Shown piece after piece: positions 16,346-24,480 of a stretch of DNA of 64,000 nt (its first letter is position 1; every line of letters starts with the position of its first letter). The position numbers were made by a program, and so were the translations under genes. The notes under the pieces are model-generated. The model searched no databases and was not told the DNA's origin. It saw nothing but the letters and a program-made list of their open reading frames with translations. The stretch comes from Prado023 sp963798745 (lineage in GTDB: Bacteria > Actinomycetota > Actinomycetes > S36-B12 > CAIYMF01): NCBI GenBank assembly GCA_963798745.1, contig CAWCUF010000001.1, positions 248,001 through 312,000 on the forward strand, given 5' to 3'.

Positions 16346-17356
16346 TCACGGCGGAGGAAGGCTCGTCGCTTCACCGCTCGGGCCGAGTCCTGCGCTGATG
16401 GCGGCCCAACGGTTTGTCGAGGCGAAGCCGACCAGTGCGACCAGGTGCAGCACCCAGAGCCATCCGAGCACCGCGATGACGGCGCCCACGAGGGACGCGC
16501 CTGCGAAGGGTGCGCCGAAGTCGATCGGCAGTCGCAGGAAGACCACGAAGCCCTGTAGGAACCCGCTGATGAACGCAGCCGTGGCCAAGCCACCCAGCAC
16601 TGACGCCCGCCACGGCATGGTGCTGGGTGCGACGACGTGGAAGCTCCAGGCCAGGGGGATGGCGAGCACGAGCCAGTTGACGGTGAGCGCCAGCCATACG
16701 CCAAGCGCCTCGGCGGCGACTCCCTCCCCGGCCAGCCGGTTGAGCACAGGGGTGGTGCCGAGCACGGCCAGGAGCAGAAGCGGGGCCACGAGCAGCAGCG
16801 GGACGACCGCGAGCCGGCCGCGCAACCCCGGAGCCCCGGCGGGCGTCTGCGCCAACTGCGCGTACGCGCGCCGCAGTCCCTCACCGTAGAGCGTGGCCGG
16901 CAGCACGCAGGCCAGCGCAGCCCACCACGACAGCCGGCTGCCCACGGCGAACATCGCGTCTGCAACGGCAGCCCCGTCGGTGGCCGAGGGAAGCACGGCG
17001 GTCAGGTCATCCACCAGGCCCGTCACAAGGTCGTCATCGGCAAGGAGCAGCAGCAGGCGCACGGTGAGGAAGGCCAACGGCGGGATGGCGACGGCGGCAT
17101 AGAAGGTGACACCCGCTCCGAGCAGAAACAGGTCGTGCCGCCTGAGCAGCTCCCGGGTGGACCGAGCAGTCCGGCGCCACCGGCTCCCGCCCCCCGGACG
17201 ATCCACGACGTCGCCCACGTCAGTGAGTATGCCGTCCCGCGCGAACCACCCGCCGCACCCCCGCAGCACCAAGCTCCAGCCCGCCCGAACTGGGGGCATC
17301 CACACCGTGATCAGGTTCCTGGCCCAGCGAGCGCCCCCCGCGTCGCTCTCGCTCAA
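16346..17356 (-). CDS. YihY/BrkB-family inner membrane protein
   Basis: A 336-residue multi-pass membrane protein with a soluble N-terminus of about 75 residues and six hydrophobic segments. The family stretches LGAGVTFYAAVAIPPL, LYGEGLRRAYAQL and the last helices with GASLVGAVIAVLGWLWVLH match the YihY/BrkB/YhjD family (once called ribonuclease BN). Its function is not settled. The TTG at 17356 (LSESDAGG) is chosen because GGTGAGGA lies four bases upstream. It is a single gene, 91 bases downstream of the TetR gene on the same strand. Confidence 0.85.
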   Translation of the reverse strand: MSESDAGGARWARNLITVWMPPVRAGWSLVLRGCGGWFARDGILTDVGDVVDRPGGGSRWRRTARSTRELLRRHDLFLLGAGVTFYAAVAIPPLAFLTVRLLLLLADDDLVTGLVDDLTAVLPSATDGAAVADAMFAVGSRLSWWAALACVLPATLYGEGLRRAYAQLAQTPAGAPGLRGRLAVVPLLLVAPLLLLAVLGTTPVLNRLAGEGVAAEALGVWLALTVNWLVLAIPLAWSFHVVAPSTMPWRASVLGGLATAAFISGFLQGFVVFLRLPIDFGAPFAGASLVGAVIAVLGWLWVLHLVALVGFASTNRWAAISAGLGPSGEATSLPPP

Positions 17357-17447
17357 GCATTCCTCACCAGATCAGGTCGAGATGACAACCATCGACACCT
17401 GCCGGCGGGGGATCACCACCGGGGGCAGTGAGCGCTTCTGTTCGTAG

Positions 17448-18734
17448 TCAGTCGGTGGGCGGGTGTGAGGCGGCGTGACCGGGTCCCTCCTGCGCGCCCT
17501 CCGCGGCGTCTGAGCCCGACGCCCGGCCGGTGGACTGCGCCCGCGTTGCCGCCGGCTTCGGGTCGGGCTCGGACACGTCGGCGCTTGCCGAACTGGCCTG
17601 CCCAGGCTTGGCAGCAGGACTGGCCGACGCGAAGTCGTCCGGTTCGTCGGGATCGACGGAGTCCTGGGCGGTGGCAGGAGCCGGGGCGGTGGCAGGAGCC
17701 GGGGCGACGGATCCCTGGGGCGTCGAACGGGGAGCGTGTGTGGCCGACTTCGCGGTGGGCTTGGTGGCGGGCTTGCGCGCGAGCCTGGCGGACGGGTCGC
17801 TCGCCGACGCGGTCGCGGACTTGCTCGCGGGCTTGGTGCCTGCGGGCCTGGTGGTGGACCTGCTCGCGGGCTTGGTGCTTGCGGGCTTGTTGGCGGTCTT
17901 GCGCTTCGGTGCGGGCTTGGCCGCGGGCTCGGTGGCCGGCTCGGGCGTGGCCGAGGGGCGGGCGGCAGCCTTCGGGGCGGTCTTGGCCGCGGCCCTGGCT
18001 TCGGCCCGCTTGGCCGCTGCGCTGGCGCGCGCCGCCGCCTCCTGCTCGGCGCGCAGCTTGGCAGCCCGGGTAGCCGCCGGGTCGGGATCGAAGGTCCGCT
18101 TGCTGATGCCGGGCTGATCCGCGGTGTCGACGACGCCGGCCGACCTGGCCCGGTCCCGCGCCGAGCCGGGGATCGGACGGCGCGGGTCGAGCAGGTCCTG
18201 GATCACGGGCGCCACCATCCGGATCACCTCCTCCTCGCTGGCCGAGGCCAACGGTTCGAGGTGCACCCCATAGCGCATGATCGCCACGCCCATCAGGTAG
18301 CTGGTGATCAATGACGCCCGCATCCGCGCATCCGGCACGCCGATCGTGCCGGCGACCCGGTCCACCACCCCGACCTCGATGAACTCCTGCAGCCCGGAGA
18401 CCGCCTGGCCGGTCCTGACCCCGCTACGTGCGATCGAGAGCAGGTCGTCGCGCGCCTGCGGGTCCCGCAACGTGTCGAGGGTGAAGCGCACCAGCCGCTC
18501 CCCCATCCCCTCGATCCCCGGGGCCAGCAGGGCCGGGATTGCCGAGACCGGGTCCTCGGGCAGGCGCAAGGCGGCTGCCAGCAGGGACTCGCGGTTGCGG
18601 TAGTAGCGGCGGGCCACGTCGGGGGTGACGCCTGCGGCCGCCGAGGCGGTACGCATCGTCAGCCCGACATAGCCCCGCTTGGCGATGATGTCCCGCGCAA
18701 CGTGCAGCAGGGCTTCCCTGGGATCCTCACTCAC
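17448..18734 (-). CDS. TetR-family regulator with long basic low-complexity tail
   Basis: A 428-residue protein, twice the usual TetR length. Residues 1-55 hold the helix-turn-helix (YVGLTMRTASAAAGVTPDVARRYYRNRE); about 60-200 are the TetR ligand domain. Residues about 205-428 are an Ala/Lys/Pro/Ser/Thr-rich tail, histone H1-like in its first half (KPAPKRKTANKPASTKP) and more acidic at the end. The tail may give non-specific DNA binding or other interactions; this is inference. GTG at 18734 lies nine bases after the stop of the isomerase gene, so both are probably one operon. The regulated genes are unknown. Confidence 0.87.
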   Translation of the reverse strand: MSEDPREALLHVARDIIAKRGYVGLTMRTASAAAGVTPDVARRYYRNRESLLAAALRLPEDPVSAIPALLAPGIEGMGERLVRFTLDTLRDPQARDDLLSIARSGVRTGQAVSGLQEFIEVGVVDRVAGTIGVPDARMRASLITSYLMGVAIMRYGVHLEPLASASEEEVIRMVAPVIQDLLDPRRPIPGSARDRARSAGVVDTADQPGISKRTFDPDPAATRAAKLRAEQEAAARASAAAKRAEARAAAKTAPKAAARPSATPEPATEPAAKPAPKRKTANKPASTKPASRSTTRPAGTKPASKSATASASDPSARLARKPATKPTAKSATHAPRSTPQGSVAPAPATAPAPATAQDSVDPDEPDDFASASPAAKPGQASSASADVSEPDPKPAATRAQSTGRASGSDAAEGAQEGPGHAASHPPTD

Positions 18735-18743
18735 ACAGCCAGA

Positions 18744-20381
18744 CTAGGCCCGAGGGCCCGCACCCGGCAGGACGAGCGGAGCAGCCAGGTGCAGGCGGGC
18801 GAAGGCCAGCGCCTCGGCGAGGTCCGCCTCCCGCTCGGCCCGGTTGGCCGCCTTGCGGGTGCTGACCTCCAGGACCACGGTTCCGGTGAAGCTCTGAATC
18901 GCGAGCTGCTCGAGCATCTGGGCGCACGGTTGGTTGCCACGGCCGGGAATCAGGTGCTCGTCGCGGGCCAAGCCGCTTCCGTCGGCCATGTGGATGTGGG
19001 CCAGGCGGTCCCCAAGGTCGGCGGCCATGGCCATGGCGGAGGTGCCCGAGACCGAGGTGTGCGACAGGTCCAGGGTCACGTGCGGGTAGTCCTGGTTGCG
19101 CGGATCCCAGTCGGGCAGGTAGGCCGCCCACTCGCGGCTGGCCGCACGCCAGGGGTACATGTTCTCCACGGCGAACACCACGTCGGTCTCGTCGCGCATC
19201 CGGGCCAGGCCCGTCTCGAAGTCGCGGGCGTAGTCTCGCTGCCAGCGGAACGGGGGGTGCACGACGACGGTCGAGGCGCCCAGAAGTTCCGCCGCGGCCT
19301 GGGAGCGGCGCAGCTTCTCCCACGCATCGGTGCTCCAGACGCGCTGGGTGACCAGCAGGCAGGGCGAATGCACCGACAGGACCGGGATGCCGTAGTAGTC
19401 CGAAAGCGTGCGCACGGCGTCGGGATCCTGGCTGACCGCATCGGTGAACACCATCAGCTCGATGCCGTCATAGCCCAGCCGTCGGGCGATCTCGAACGCT
19501 GCGGCCGTGGACTCCGGGTACACCGACGCTGTGGACAGGGCGATCTTGGCAGCGGGCACCCGGACGGTCGGGCGCTCGACCTCCGAGATGCTCAGCTCAG
19601 TGTCTGGCAGCACCAGGCTGGTCGGCGCCGGGCGAGGCGATGCTGCTCGTCGGCCGCGTCGCTTCGGGGCGGGGGTGGCGCCCGGGGCGCTCGGCTCCGA
19701 CTCGGGCCCGGCAGCGGCCGAAGGCGGGGCCGGCGTCGCAGACTCGGGTGAATGGGGGGCAGGTGGCCCCGGTGAGGCCAAGGGCGGGGACGAAGGCACC
19801 GTCGAGTCCGGTGCGGACGAGCCCGGTGTGGACGAGCCTCGCGCGGACGGAGCTGGCACGGTCGCGGCCGCAGAGGGCGAGTCTGGTGCCGGCGATGCGC
19901 TGGAGCCGTCGGTTGACGTGCCCTTCTTCGGCGGGATCTTGGCCGCCCGGTGGGGAGTCGCGGCCCGCTTGCGAGGTCGCTTGGTGTCGGGCGCTGGCCC
20001 CGCCACCGGAGCCTGCTCGTGAGGCCCGTCAGGCCCGTCAGGGTCTGCCGACGGAGCTGCCTTCGTGGTCCGAGGGCGGGGCGGGCGCTTGCCCGCAGTC
20101 CTGGACCGGGCCTTGGTCGAGCCCTTCCGGGCAGCACTGGCCGGCTCTTGCGCAGCCGGACTGGGCTCGTTCTGCGCAGGGGTCGACGCTCCCTGGGCAT
20201 CGACCGCAGCCGGGACCTCGGCATCAGACGCGGCTGGGTCGGTTGCTCCCGTCGGGGTATCGGCCGCGGCTTTGGCCGCGCGAGTCCGCCTGCGGGCCGG
20301 GACCTGCACCGCATCGGAGGTTTCCGAGGCAGCGATCGGCGCGCCCATCGCCTGGGGGTCGTCCTGCCGACGTTCTGGCAC
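18744..20381 (-). CDS. Sugar phosphate isomerase/epimerase-like TIM barrel with long N-terminal tail
   Basis: A 545-residue protein. Residues about 1-265 are low-complexity Ala/Pro/Ser-rich sequence with basic clusters (RRRTRAAKAA, KRPRKRAATPHR). The C-terminal 280 residues form a xylose-isomerase-like (AP endonuclease family 2) barrel with LGYDGIELMV, VHPPFRWQ, VENMYPW, TLDLSHTS and HMADGSG, which carry the likely metal ligands Glu, His and Asp. Substrate and reaction are unknown. A TAGGCT -10 box ends six bases before the GTG, suggesting leaderless expression. The TetR gene follows after nine bases and has a similar tail. Confidence 0.84.
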   Translation of the reverse strand: MPERRQDDPQAMGAPIAASETSDAVQVPARRRTRAAKAAADTPTGATDPAASDAEVPAAVDAQGASTPAQNEPSPAAQEPASAARKGSTKARSRTAGKRPPRPRTTKAAPSADPDGPDGPHEQAPVAGPAPDTKRPRKRAATPHRAAKIPPKKGTSTDGSSASPAPDSPSAAATVPAPSARGSSTPGSSAPDSTVPSSPPLASPGPPAPHSPESATPAPPSAAAGPESEPSAPGATPAPKRRGRRAASPRPAPTSLVLPDTELSISEVERPTVRVPAAKIALSTASVYPESTAAAFEIARRLGYDGIELMVFTDAVSQDPDAVRTLSDYYGIPVLSVHSPCLLVTQRVWSTDAWEKLRRSQAAAELLGASTVVVHPPFRWQRDYARDFETGLARMRDETDVVFAVENMYPWRAASREWAAYLPDWDPRNQDYPHVTLDLSHTSVSGTSAMAMAADLGDRLAHIHMADGSGLARDEHLIPGRGNQPCAQMLEQLAIQSFTGTVVLEVSTRKAANRAEREADLAEALAFARLHLAAPLVLPGAGPRA

Positions 20382-20387
20382 AACGCA

Positions 20388-20393
20388 AGCCTA
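20388..20393 (-). promoter_or_regulatory. Probable -10 element (TAGGCT), isomerase-TetR operon
   Basis: TAGGCT on the minus strand ends six bases before the GTG at 20381. It forms a divergent pair with the plus-strand element at 20441-20446 within 60 bases. Confidence 0.4.
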
Positions 20394-20440
20394 AGCCCAT
20401 CACTGAGGTGCGCCCCACGAACGGGTGCCGACCGAACGCC

Positions 20441-20446
20441 TACGCT
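20441..20446 (+). promoter_or_regulatory. Probable -10 element (TACGCT), cysteine-rich protein gene
   Basis: TACGCT ends seven bases before the ATG at 20454, without a Shine-Dalgarno sequence; a likely leaderless start. Confidence 0.4.
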
Positions 20447-20453
20447 GAGCCCC

Positions 20454-21254
20454 ATGGTGGAGGTACCCCTCGGCGGGGCGCGGCATTGGGTGGAGTTCCC
20501 GGACCCGGAGGGCCCGGTCGATGACCCCGTCGTGGTCTATCGTGCCGACCTGACCTGGTTGACCTCGAGCTGGACCTGCATCTTCGGTGCCGGCTGCCCA
20601 GGCATCTACGCCGACCGGCCCGACGACGGCTGCTGCACACTCGGTGCGCACTTCGCCGACGACGCCGACCGCAAACGCACGCAGCGCCTGGCCCGCCAGC
20701 TCTCGACAGTGCAGTGGCAGCACCGCGGCACGGGTCGGGCCGAGGGCGTGGTGGCCCACGACGCCGACGGTGCGGCCAAGACCCGGGTGGTCGATGGGGC
20801 GTGCATCTTCCTCAACCGACCCGGATTCGCCGGCGGTTCCGGCTGCGCGCTGCACCGACTGGCGCTGGACCGGGACGTGCCCATCACGACGACCAAGCCC
20901 GAAGTGTGCTGGCAGTTACCGATCCGGCGCACCTACGAGGAGCTGACCCGGCCGGACGGAAGTGAGGTGCAGGTGGTGGTCCTCTCCGAGTTCGACCGCC
21001 GGGGCTGGGGGGAGGGCGGGCACGACCTCGACTGGTACTGCACGACCGCGCCGGCCGCGCACACCGGCACCGAGCCGGTCTACGTGACCGCGCGCGACGA
21101 GCTCGTGGAACTGATCGGCCCGGGGGCGTACGACGTGCTGGCCGAGCACTGCAGCGCGCGACTGGAGGCGATAGCCGCGCGCGCTGCCCGCAGCCTGCCG
21201 CTCGTGGGGATGGCCCCCCACCCGGCCAGCACCCCCCACCAACCTTCGACCTGA
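20454..21254 (+). CDS. Conserved cysteine-rich protein of unknown function
   Basis: A 266-residue soluble protein. Cysteines 42, 48, 60 and 61 (CIFGAGC and GCCTLG) are followed by further ones in GACIF, SGCALH, EVCWQLP and WYCTTAP, a pattern suggesting a metal or iron-sulfur site like the YkgJ/DUF3109 group. Relatives with CIFGAGC and CC(T/S)xGAHF occur widely in actinobacteria, but no reaction is assigned. The start is the ATG at 20454. It is divergent from the isomerase gene and convergent with radA, separated from it by a hairpin. Confidence 0.75.
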   Translation: MVEVPLGGARHWVEFPDPEGPVDDPVVVYRADLTWLTSSWTCIFGAGCPGIYADRPDDGCCTLGAHFADDADRKRTQRLARQLSTVQWQHRGTGRAEGVVAHDADGAAKTRVVDGACIFLNRPGFAGGSGCALHRLALDRDVPITTTKPEVCWQLPIRRTYEELTRPDGSEVQVVVLSEFDRRGWGEGGHDLDWYCTTAPAAHTGTEPVYVTARDELVELIGPGAYDVLAEHCSARLEAIAARAARSLPLVGMAPHPASTPHQPST

Positions 21255-21333
21255 CCCACCCGCCCTCTCCTAGACCCGCCGACCCACAACCCGGCCTACC
21301 CACACCAACCCACACCCACCCTCTCGGCCGTCA

Positions 21334-21379
21334 GTTCCTCCACCTACGCGTCGCTAGGGCGACCCCGGTGTGGAGGAAC
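21334..21379. terminator. Bidirectional terminator-like hairpin before radA end
   Basis: GTTCCTCCAC (21334-21343) and GTGGAGGAAC (21370-21379) are perfect complements; an inner GTCGC/GCGAC stem (21350-21363) extends it. It lies between the convergent ends of the cysteine-rich protein gene and radA. There is no T-run, as is common in actinobacteria. Confidence 0.6.
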
Positions 21380-21431
21380 CCCGCCACCCCTGACGCCCAC
21401 GTGGAGCAACTCGTCAAGCGGACCGCGGGGC

Positions 21432-22859
21432 TCATGGCTCAGGCACCAGGGCCAGTGACCGGGGGCCTGATCGGGGCGCCTTGACGGCAAGCTCCGGGCG
21501 CACCCACGGCATGACCCGAAGCGCGCCGGACAGGTCGTCGACCGGATGCACACGCATGGCGGGATCGCGCAGGACCGACGCATCGGCCCGCGGCAGGATG
21601 ACGTCGGTCATCCCCAGACGGGCTGCCTCGGCCACCCGCTGGCGCGCACCGGGCACCCGGCGGACGTCTCCAGCCAGGCCGACCTCGCCGAAGGCGACCC
21701 ATCCGGCGGGCACTGACATGTCCAGGACCGAGCCGTGCACGGCCAGGGCGATCGCCAGGTCGCAGGCGGGCTCGACCAGCCGGGCACCGCCGACCGGTGC
21801 CACGTAGGTGTCGAGCCGGGAGAGCGGCACCCGTTCACGGCGCTCGAGGACCGCGAGCACCATGGCGATCCGGGCGGTCTCCAGGCCGGAGTTGGTCCGC
21901 CGCGGGCCAGCGCCGGCCGCGGGTACGACCAGGGCCTGGATCTCGGCCAGCAAGGGCCGGCGGCCCTCCAGCGCCACGGTGACGCATGTGCCGGGCACCG
22001 GGTCAGGTCGGTCGGAGACGAACAGCCCACTCGGATCGGCAAGCCCGACGAGCCCCTCCTCGCCGAGCTCGAAGCAGCCCACCTCATCCGTGGGCCCGTA
22101 GCGGTTCTTCACCGCACGGACCATCCGCAGCCGGGCGTGCCGGTCGCCCTCGAAGGACAGCACCACGTCGACGAGGTGCTCCAGGGTCCGTGGCCCCGCG
22201 ATTCCCCCGTCCTTGGTCACGTGGCCCACCAGAATCGTGGCCATGTGCCGCTCCTTGGCCAGGCGGATCAGCGCGGACGTGGACTCGCGCACCTGGGCCA
22301 CGCCGGACACGGCCCCGTCCACCCCGGTGGCCGTCATCGTCTGGATCGAGTCGATGACCAGCAACCCGGGAGCGACCAGCTCAGCATGCGCCACGACGGC
22401 CGCCACCTCGGATTCGGCAGCCAGGAACACCTCCGCGCTCACTGAGCCCACCCGCTCGGCCCGGGCCCGCACCTGTTCCACGCTCTCCTCGCCGGTGACG
22501 TAGAGCGCCCGCACCCCACGGGCCGCCACCGCGGCAACCACCTGGAGCAGCAACGTCGACTTGCCGACCCCCGGCTCGCCGGCAAGCAGCACCACAGCCC
22601 CCGGGACCAAGCCACCTCCGAGCACCCGGTCGAGCTCAGCGACGCCGGTCGGCTCGGCCTGCGATCGGGTCAGGTCGATGTGGGTCATCGGCTGGGCGGA
22701 GCCCGACACCGGACCGGCGCTGGGCACCCGGCTGGTGGTGCCCACCTCGCTCACGCTGCCCCAGGCCTGGCACTCCCCACATCGACCCACCCACTTGTGC
22801 GCATGCCACCCGCACTCGGAGCATCGGAACACCGAACGGACCGCGCTGCTGGACGTCAT
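21432..22859 (-). CDS. radA: DNA repair protein RadA
   Basis: RecA-like ATPase for branch migration in recombinational repair, 475 residues, full length. It has the N-terminal zinc finger (C13-x2-C16, C27-x2-C30), Walker A GEPGVGKST (94-102), Walker B LLVIDSIQT, the RadA-specific KNRYG motif and a C-terminal Lon-like domain (DLAIALA, FGEVGLAGDVRRV). The ATG at 22859 is preceded by TAGTTT six bases upstream, likely leaderless. It is divergent from disA; in Bacillus RadA binds DisA, so the pairing is meaningful. Confidence 0.97.
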   Translation of the reverse strand: MTSSSAVRSVFRCSECGWHAHKWVGRCGECQAWGSVSEVGTTSRVPSAGPVSGSAQPMTHIDLTRSQAEPTGVAELDRVLGGGLVPGAVVLLAGEPGVGKSTLLLQVVAAVAARGVRALYVTGEESVEQVRARAERVGSVSAEVFLAAESEVAAVVAHAELVAPGLLVIDSIQTMTATGVDGAVSGVAQVRESTSALIRLAKERHMATILVGHVTKDGGIAGPRTLEHLVDVVLSFEGDRHARLRMVRAVKNRYGPTDEVGCFELGEEGLVGLADPSGLFVSDRPDPVPGTCVTVALEGRRPLLAEIQALVVPAAGAGPRRTNSGLETARIAMVLAVLERRERVPLSRLDTYVAPVGGARLVEPACDLAIALAVHGSVLDMSVPAGWVAFGEVGLAGDVRRVPGARQRVAEAARLGMTDVILPRADASVLRDPAMRVHPVDDLSGALRVMPWVRPELAVKAPRSGPRSLALVPEP

Positions 22860-22865
22860 GGTCGG

Positions 22866-22871
22866 AAACTA
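22866..22871 (-). promoter_or_regulatory. Probable -10 element (TAGTTT), radA
   Basis: TAGTTT on the minus strand ends six bases before the radA ATG; the transcript would start at the start codon. Confidence 0.4.
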
Positions 22872-22934
22872 CCTCGACCCGCTGACAACGCCAGGCAGGT
22901 CAGGAGCACGCCTGGGGACAACCGCCCACCACCT

Positions 22935-22964
22935 GCACGGGCCGGCACGGGCCGGCACGGGCCG
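22935..22964. repeat. 10-base tandem repeat between radA and disA
   Basis: Three tandem copies of GCACGGGCCG lie in the 183-base divergent region. Each contains the self-complementary GGCC; function unknown. Confidence 0.6.
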
Positions 22965-23001
22965 ACGCGCCATGGTCCGCGCCGAAGCGCACACGGTCAC
23001 C

Positions 23002-23007
23002 TAGACT
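23002..23007 (+). promoter_or_regulatory. Putative -10 element (TAGACT), disA
   Basis: TAGACT lies 35 bases before the disA ATG; a weak GGAGAG ribosome site follows. No good -35 box was found. Confidence 0.3.
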
Positions 23008-23042
23008 CGGCGCCAGGGAGCACACGGACACGGAGAGTCACT

Positions 23043-24125
23043 ATGGCAGGTACCGACCCAGAACTGGCAGCGGCCCTTGCCCGAGTGGCACCGGGAACGG
23101 AGTTGCGCGACGGCCTGGAGCGGATCATGCGTGGGCGGACCGGCGCGTTGATCGTCCTCGGCAGCGACAAGACCCTCGAGGCAATCGCCACCGGCGGCTT
23201 CCCCCTGGACATCGACTTCACCGCCACCCGGCTGCGCGAGTTGGCCAAGATGGACGGCGCGGTCATCATCGACTCGACGACCGCACGCATCGTGAAGGCG
23301 GCGACGCAGTTGGTCCCCGACCCGACCATCCCGACCGGCGAGACCGGCACCCGGCACCGCACCGCCGACCGGGTCGCCCGGCAGTCCGGGTTCCCGGTGG
23401 TCAGCGTCAGCAAGTCGATGAACATCATCGCGCTGTACCTCAAGGGTCGGCGGTACGTGCTCGAGGAGCCGGCCGCGATCCTGTCGCGGGCGAACCAGGC
23501 GCTGGCCACCCTCGAGCGCTACAAGCAGCGCCTCGACGAGGTCTCGCGCTCCCTGTCCGCCCTGGAGATCGAGGACCTGGTGACCGTCCGGGAGGTCTGC
23601 GCGACCCTGCAACGACTGGAGATGGTCCGCCACATCGCCACCGAGATCAGCGCCTACCTGCTGGAACTGGGCACCGAGGGCCGGCTGGTGGCCCTGCAAC
23701 TGGCCGAGCTGGTCGCCGGTGTGGAGACCGACCGGGAGCTCGTGGTGCGCGACTACCAGCCGCGGAGGAAGTCCAGCCGCAAGATCCGCACCGCGACCGA
23801 CGCCCTCGACGCGCTGGACCTGATCGGACCGACCGACCTGCTCGACCTGACCTCCGTGGCCCGCGCCCTGGGCTATCCGGCCAGCACCGACGGTCTGGAG
23901 ACCAATGTGAGCGCGCGCGGGCATCGGACGCTCTCGCGGGTCCCCCGGGTCCCGGAGGCCGTCCGCGACCGGCTCGTGGAGCACTTCGGCACCCTGCAAG
24001 GGCTGCTCGGGGCCTCCGTCGAGGACCTGCAGCAGGTGGAGGGGATCGGTGAGAACCGGGCCCGTTACATCCGCGAGGGGCTGTCCCGACTGGCCGAGTC
24101 CTCCATCCTGGAACGCTACGTCTGA
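23043..24125 (+). CDS. disA: DNA integrity scanning protein DisA, diadenylate cyclase
   Basis: Makes c-di-AMP from two ATP and scans DNA for branched structures. The 360-residue product has the DAC domain with D71-G-A73 (MDGAVIID) and RHRTA (104-108), the residues that bind ATP and metal, a helical spine (about 145-290) and a C-terminal helix-hairpin-helix domain with VEGIGENRARYIREGL. Length is normal. The ATG at 23043 is chosen because upstream codons have no family similarity. It is transcribed divergently from radA. Confidence 0.97.
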   Translation: MAGTDPELAAALARVAPGTELRDGLERIMRGRTGALIVLGSDKTLEAIATGGFPLDIDFTATRLRELAKMDGAVIIDSTTARIVKAATQLVPDPTIPTGETGTRHRTADRVARQSGFPVVSVSKSMNIIALYLKGRRYVLEEPAAILSRANQALATLERYKQRLDEVSRSLSALEIEDLVTVREVCATLQRLEMVRHIATEISAYLLELGTEGRLVALQLAELVAGVETDRELVVRDYQPRRKSSRKIRTATDALDALDLIGPTDLLDLTSVARALGYPASTDGLETNVSARGHRTLSRVPRVPEAVRDRLVEHFGTLQGLLGASVEDLQQVEGIGENRARYIREGLSRLAESSILERYV

Positions 24126-24127
24126 GC

Positions 24128-24185
24128 TGAGCCCCAACCCCGCGATCCGCCCTTCGTCCTCGGCGATCAGGATGTGGGTCAGGTT
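24128..24185 (-). pseudogene. N-terminal fragment of a response regulator receiver domain
   Basis: The minus strand reads NLTHILIAEDEGRIAGLGLS, the first beta strand and acidic pocket (E-D-E) of an OmpR-type receiver domain (compare HILIAEDE-RI). It runs straight into the disA 3' end and is cut there; the phospho-Asp and the rest are missing. It points away from the C-terminal fragment at 24301-24453, so the ancestral gene was probably broken by an inversion or is two different remnants. Confidence 0.5.
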
Positions 24186-24300
24186 CCCTCCGGCGTCGTT
24201 CCTGGTCAAAGGGCTTCGCGACAGCCGGCTTCCGCACGTCGGTGGCCAGCACTGGTGGGGCCGCGCTCCAGGCCGCCCAGACGGTCAGGGGTGAGGGTCC

Positions 24301-24453
24301 GAGCACGACCCGGGCACGAACGTGGTCGAGGTGTACGGGGGGTACCTGCGACGCAAGCTGGGTGCCCGGCGGATCGAGACTGTCCGTGGCCAGGGCTACC
24401 GCCTGCGCACCCAGCTGCCCCTCGGGCCGGCCGGACCGGCCACCGCCCACTGA
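24301..24453 (+). pseudogene. C-terminal fragment of an OmpR-type response regulator
   Basis: About 50 plus-strand codons ending in TGA at 24453 read DPGTNVVEVYGGYLRRKL and IETVRGQGYRLR, the recognition helix and wing of a winged-helix response regulator. No receiver domain or start precedes it in frame. The spacer 24186-24300 shows no other gene. This is a decayed gene. Confidence 0.65.
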
Positions 24454-24480
24454 GCGGGTGCCGCTACTCGAGCGTGGCAA

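Noticed and set aside
17106..17447. Possible plus-strand gene upstream of the TetR end
   Set aside because: No start signal and Arg/Pro/Ser-rich composition; overlaps the YihY coding region in antisense.
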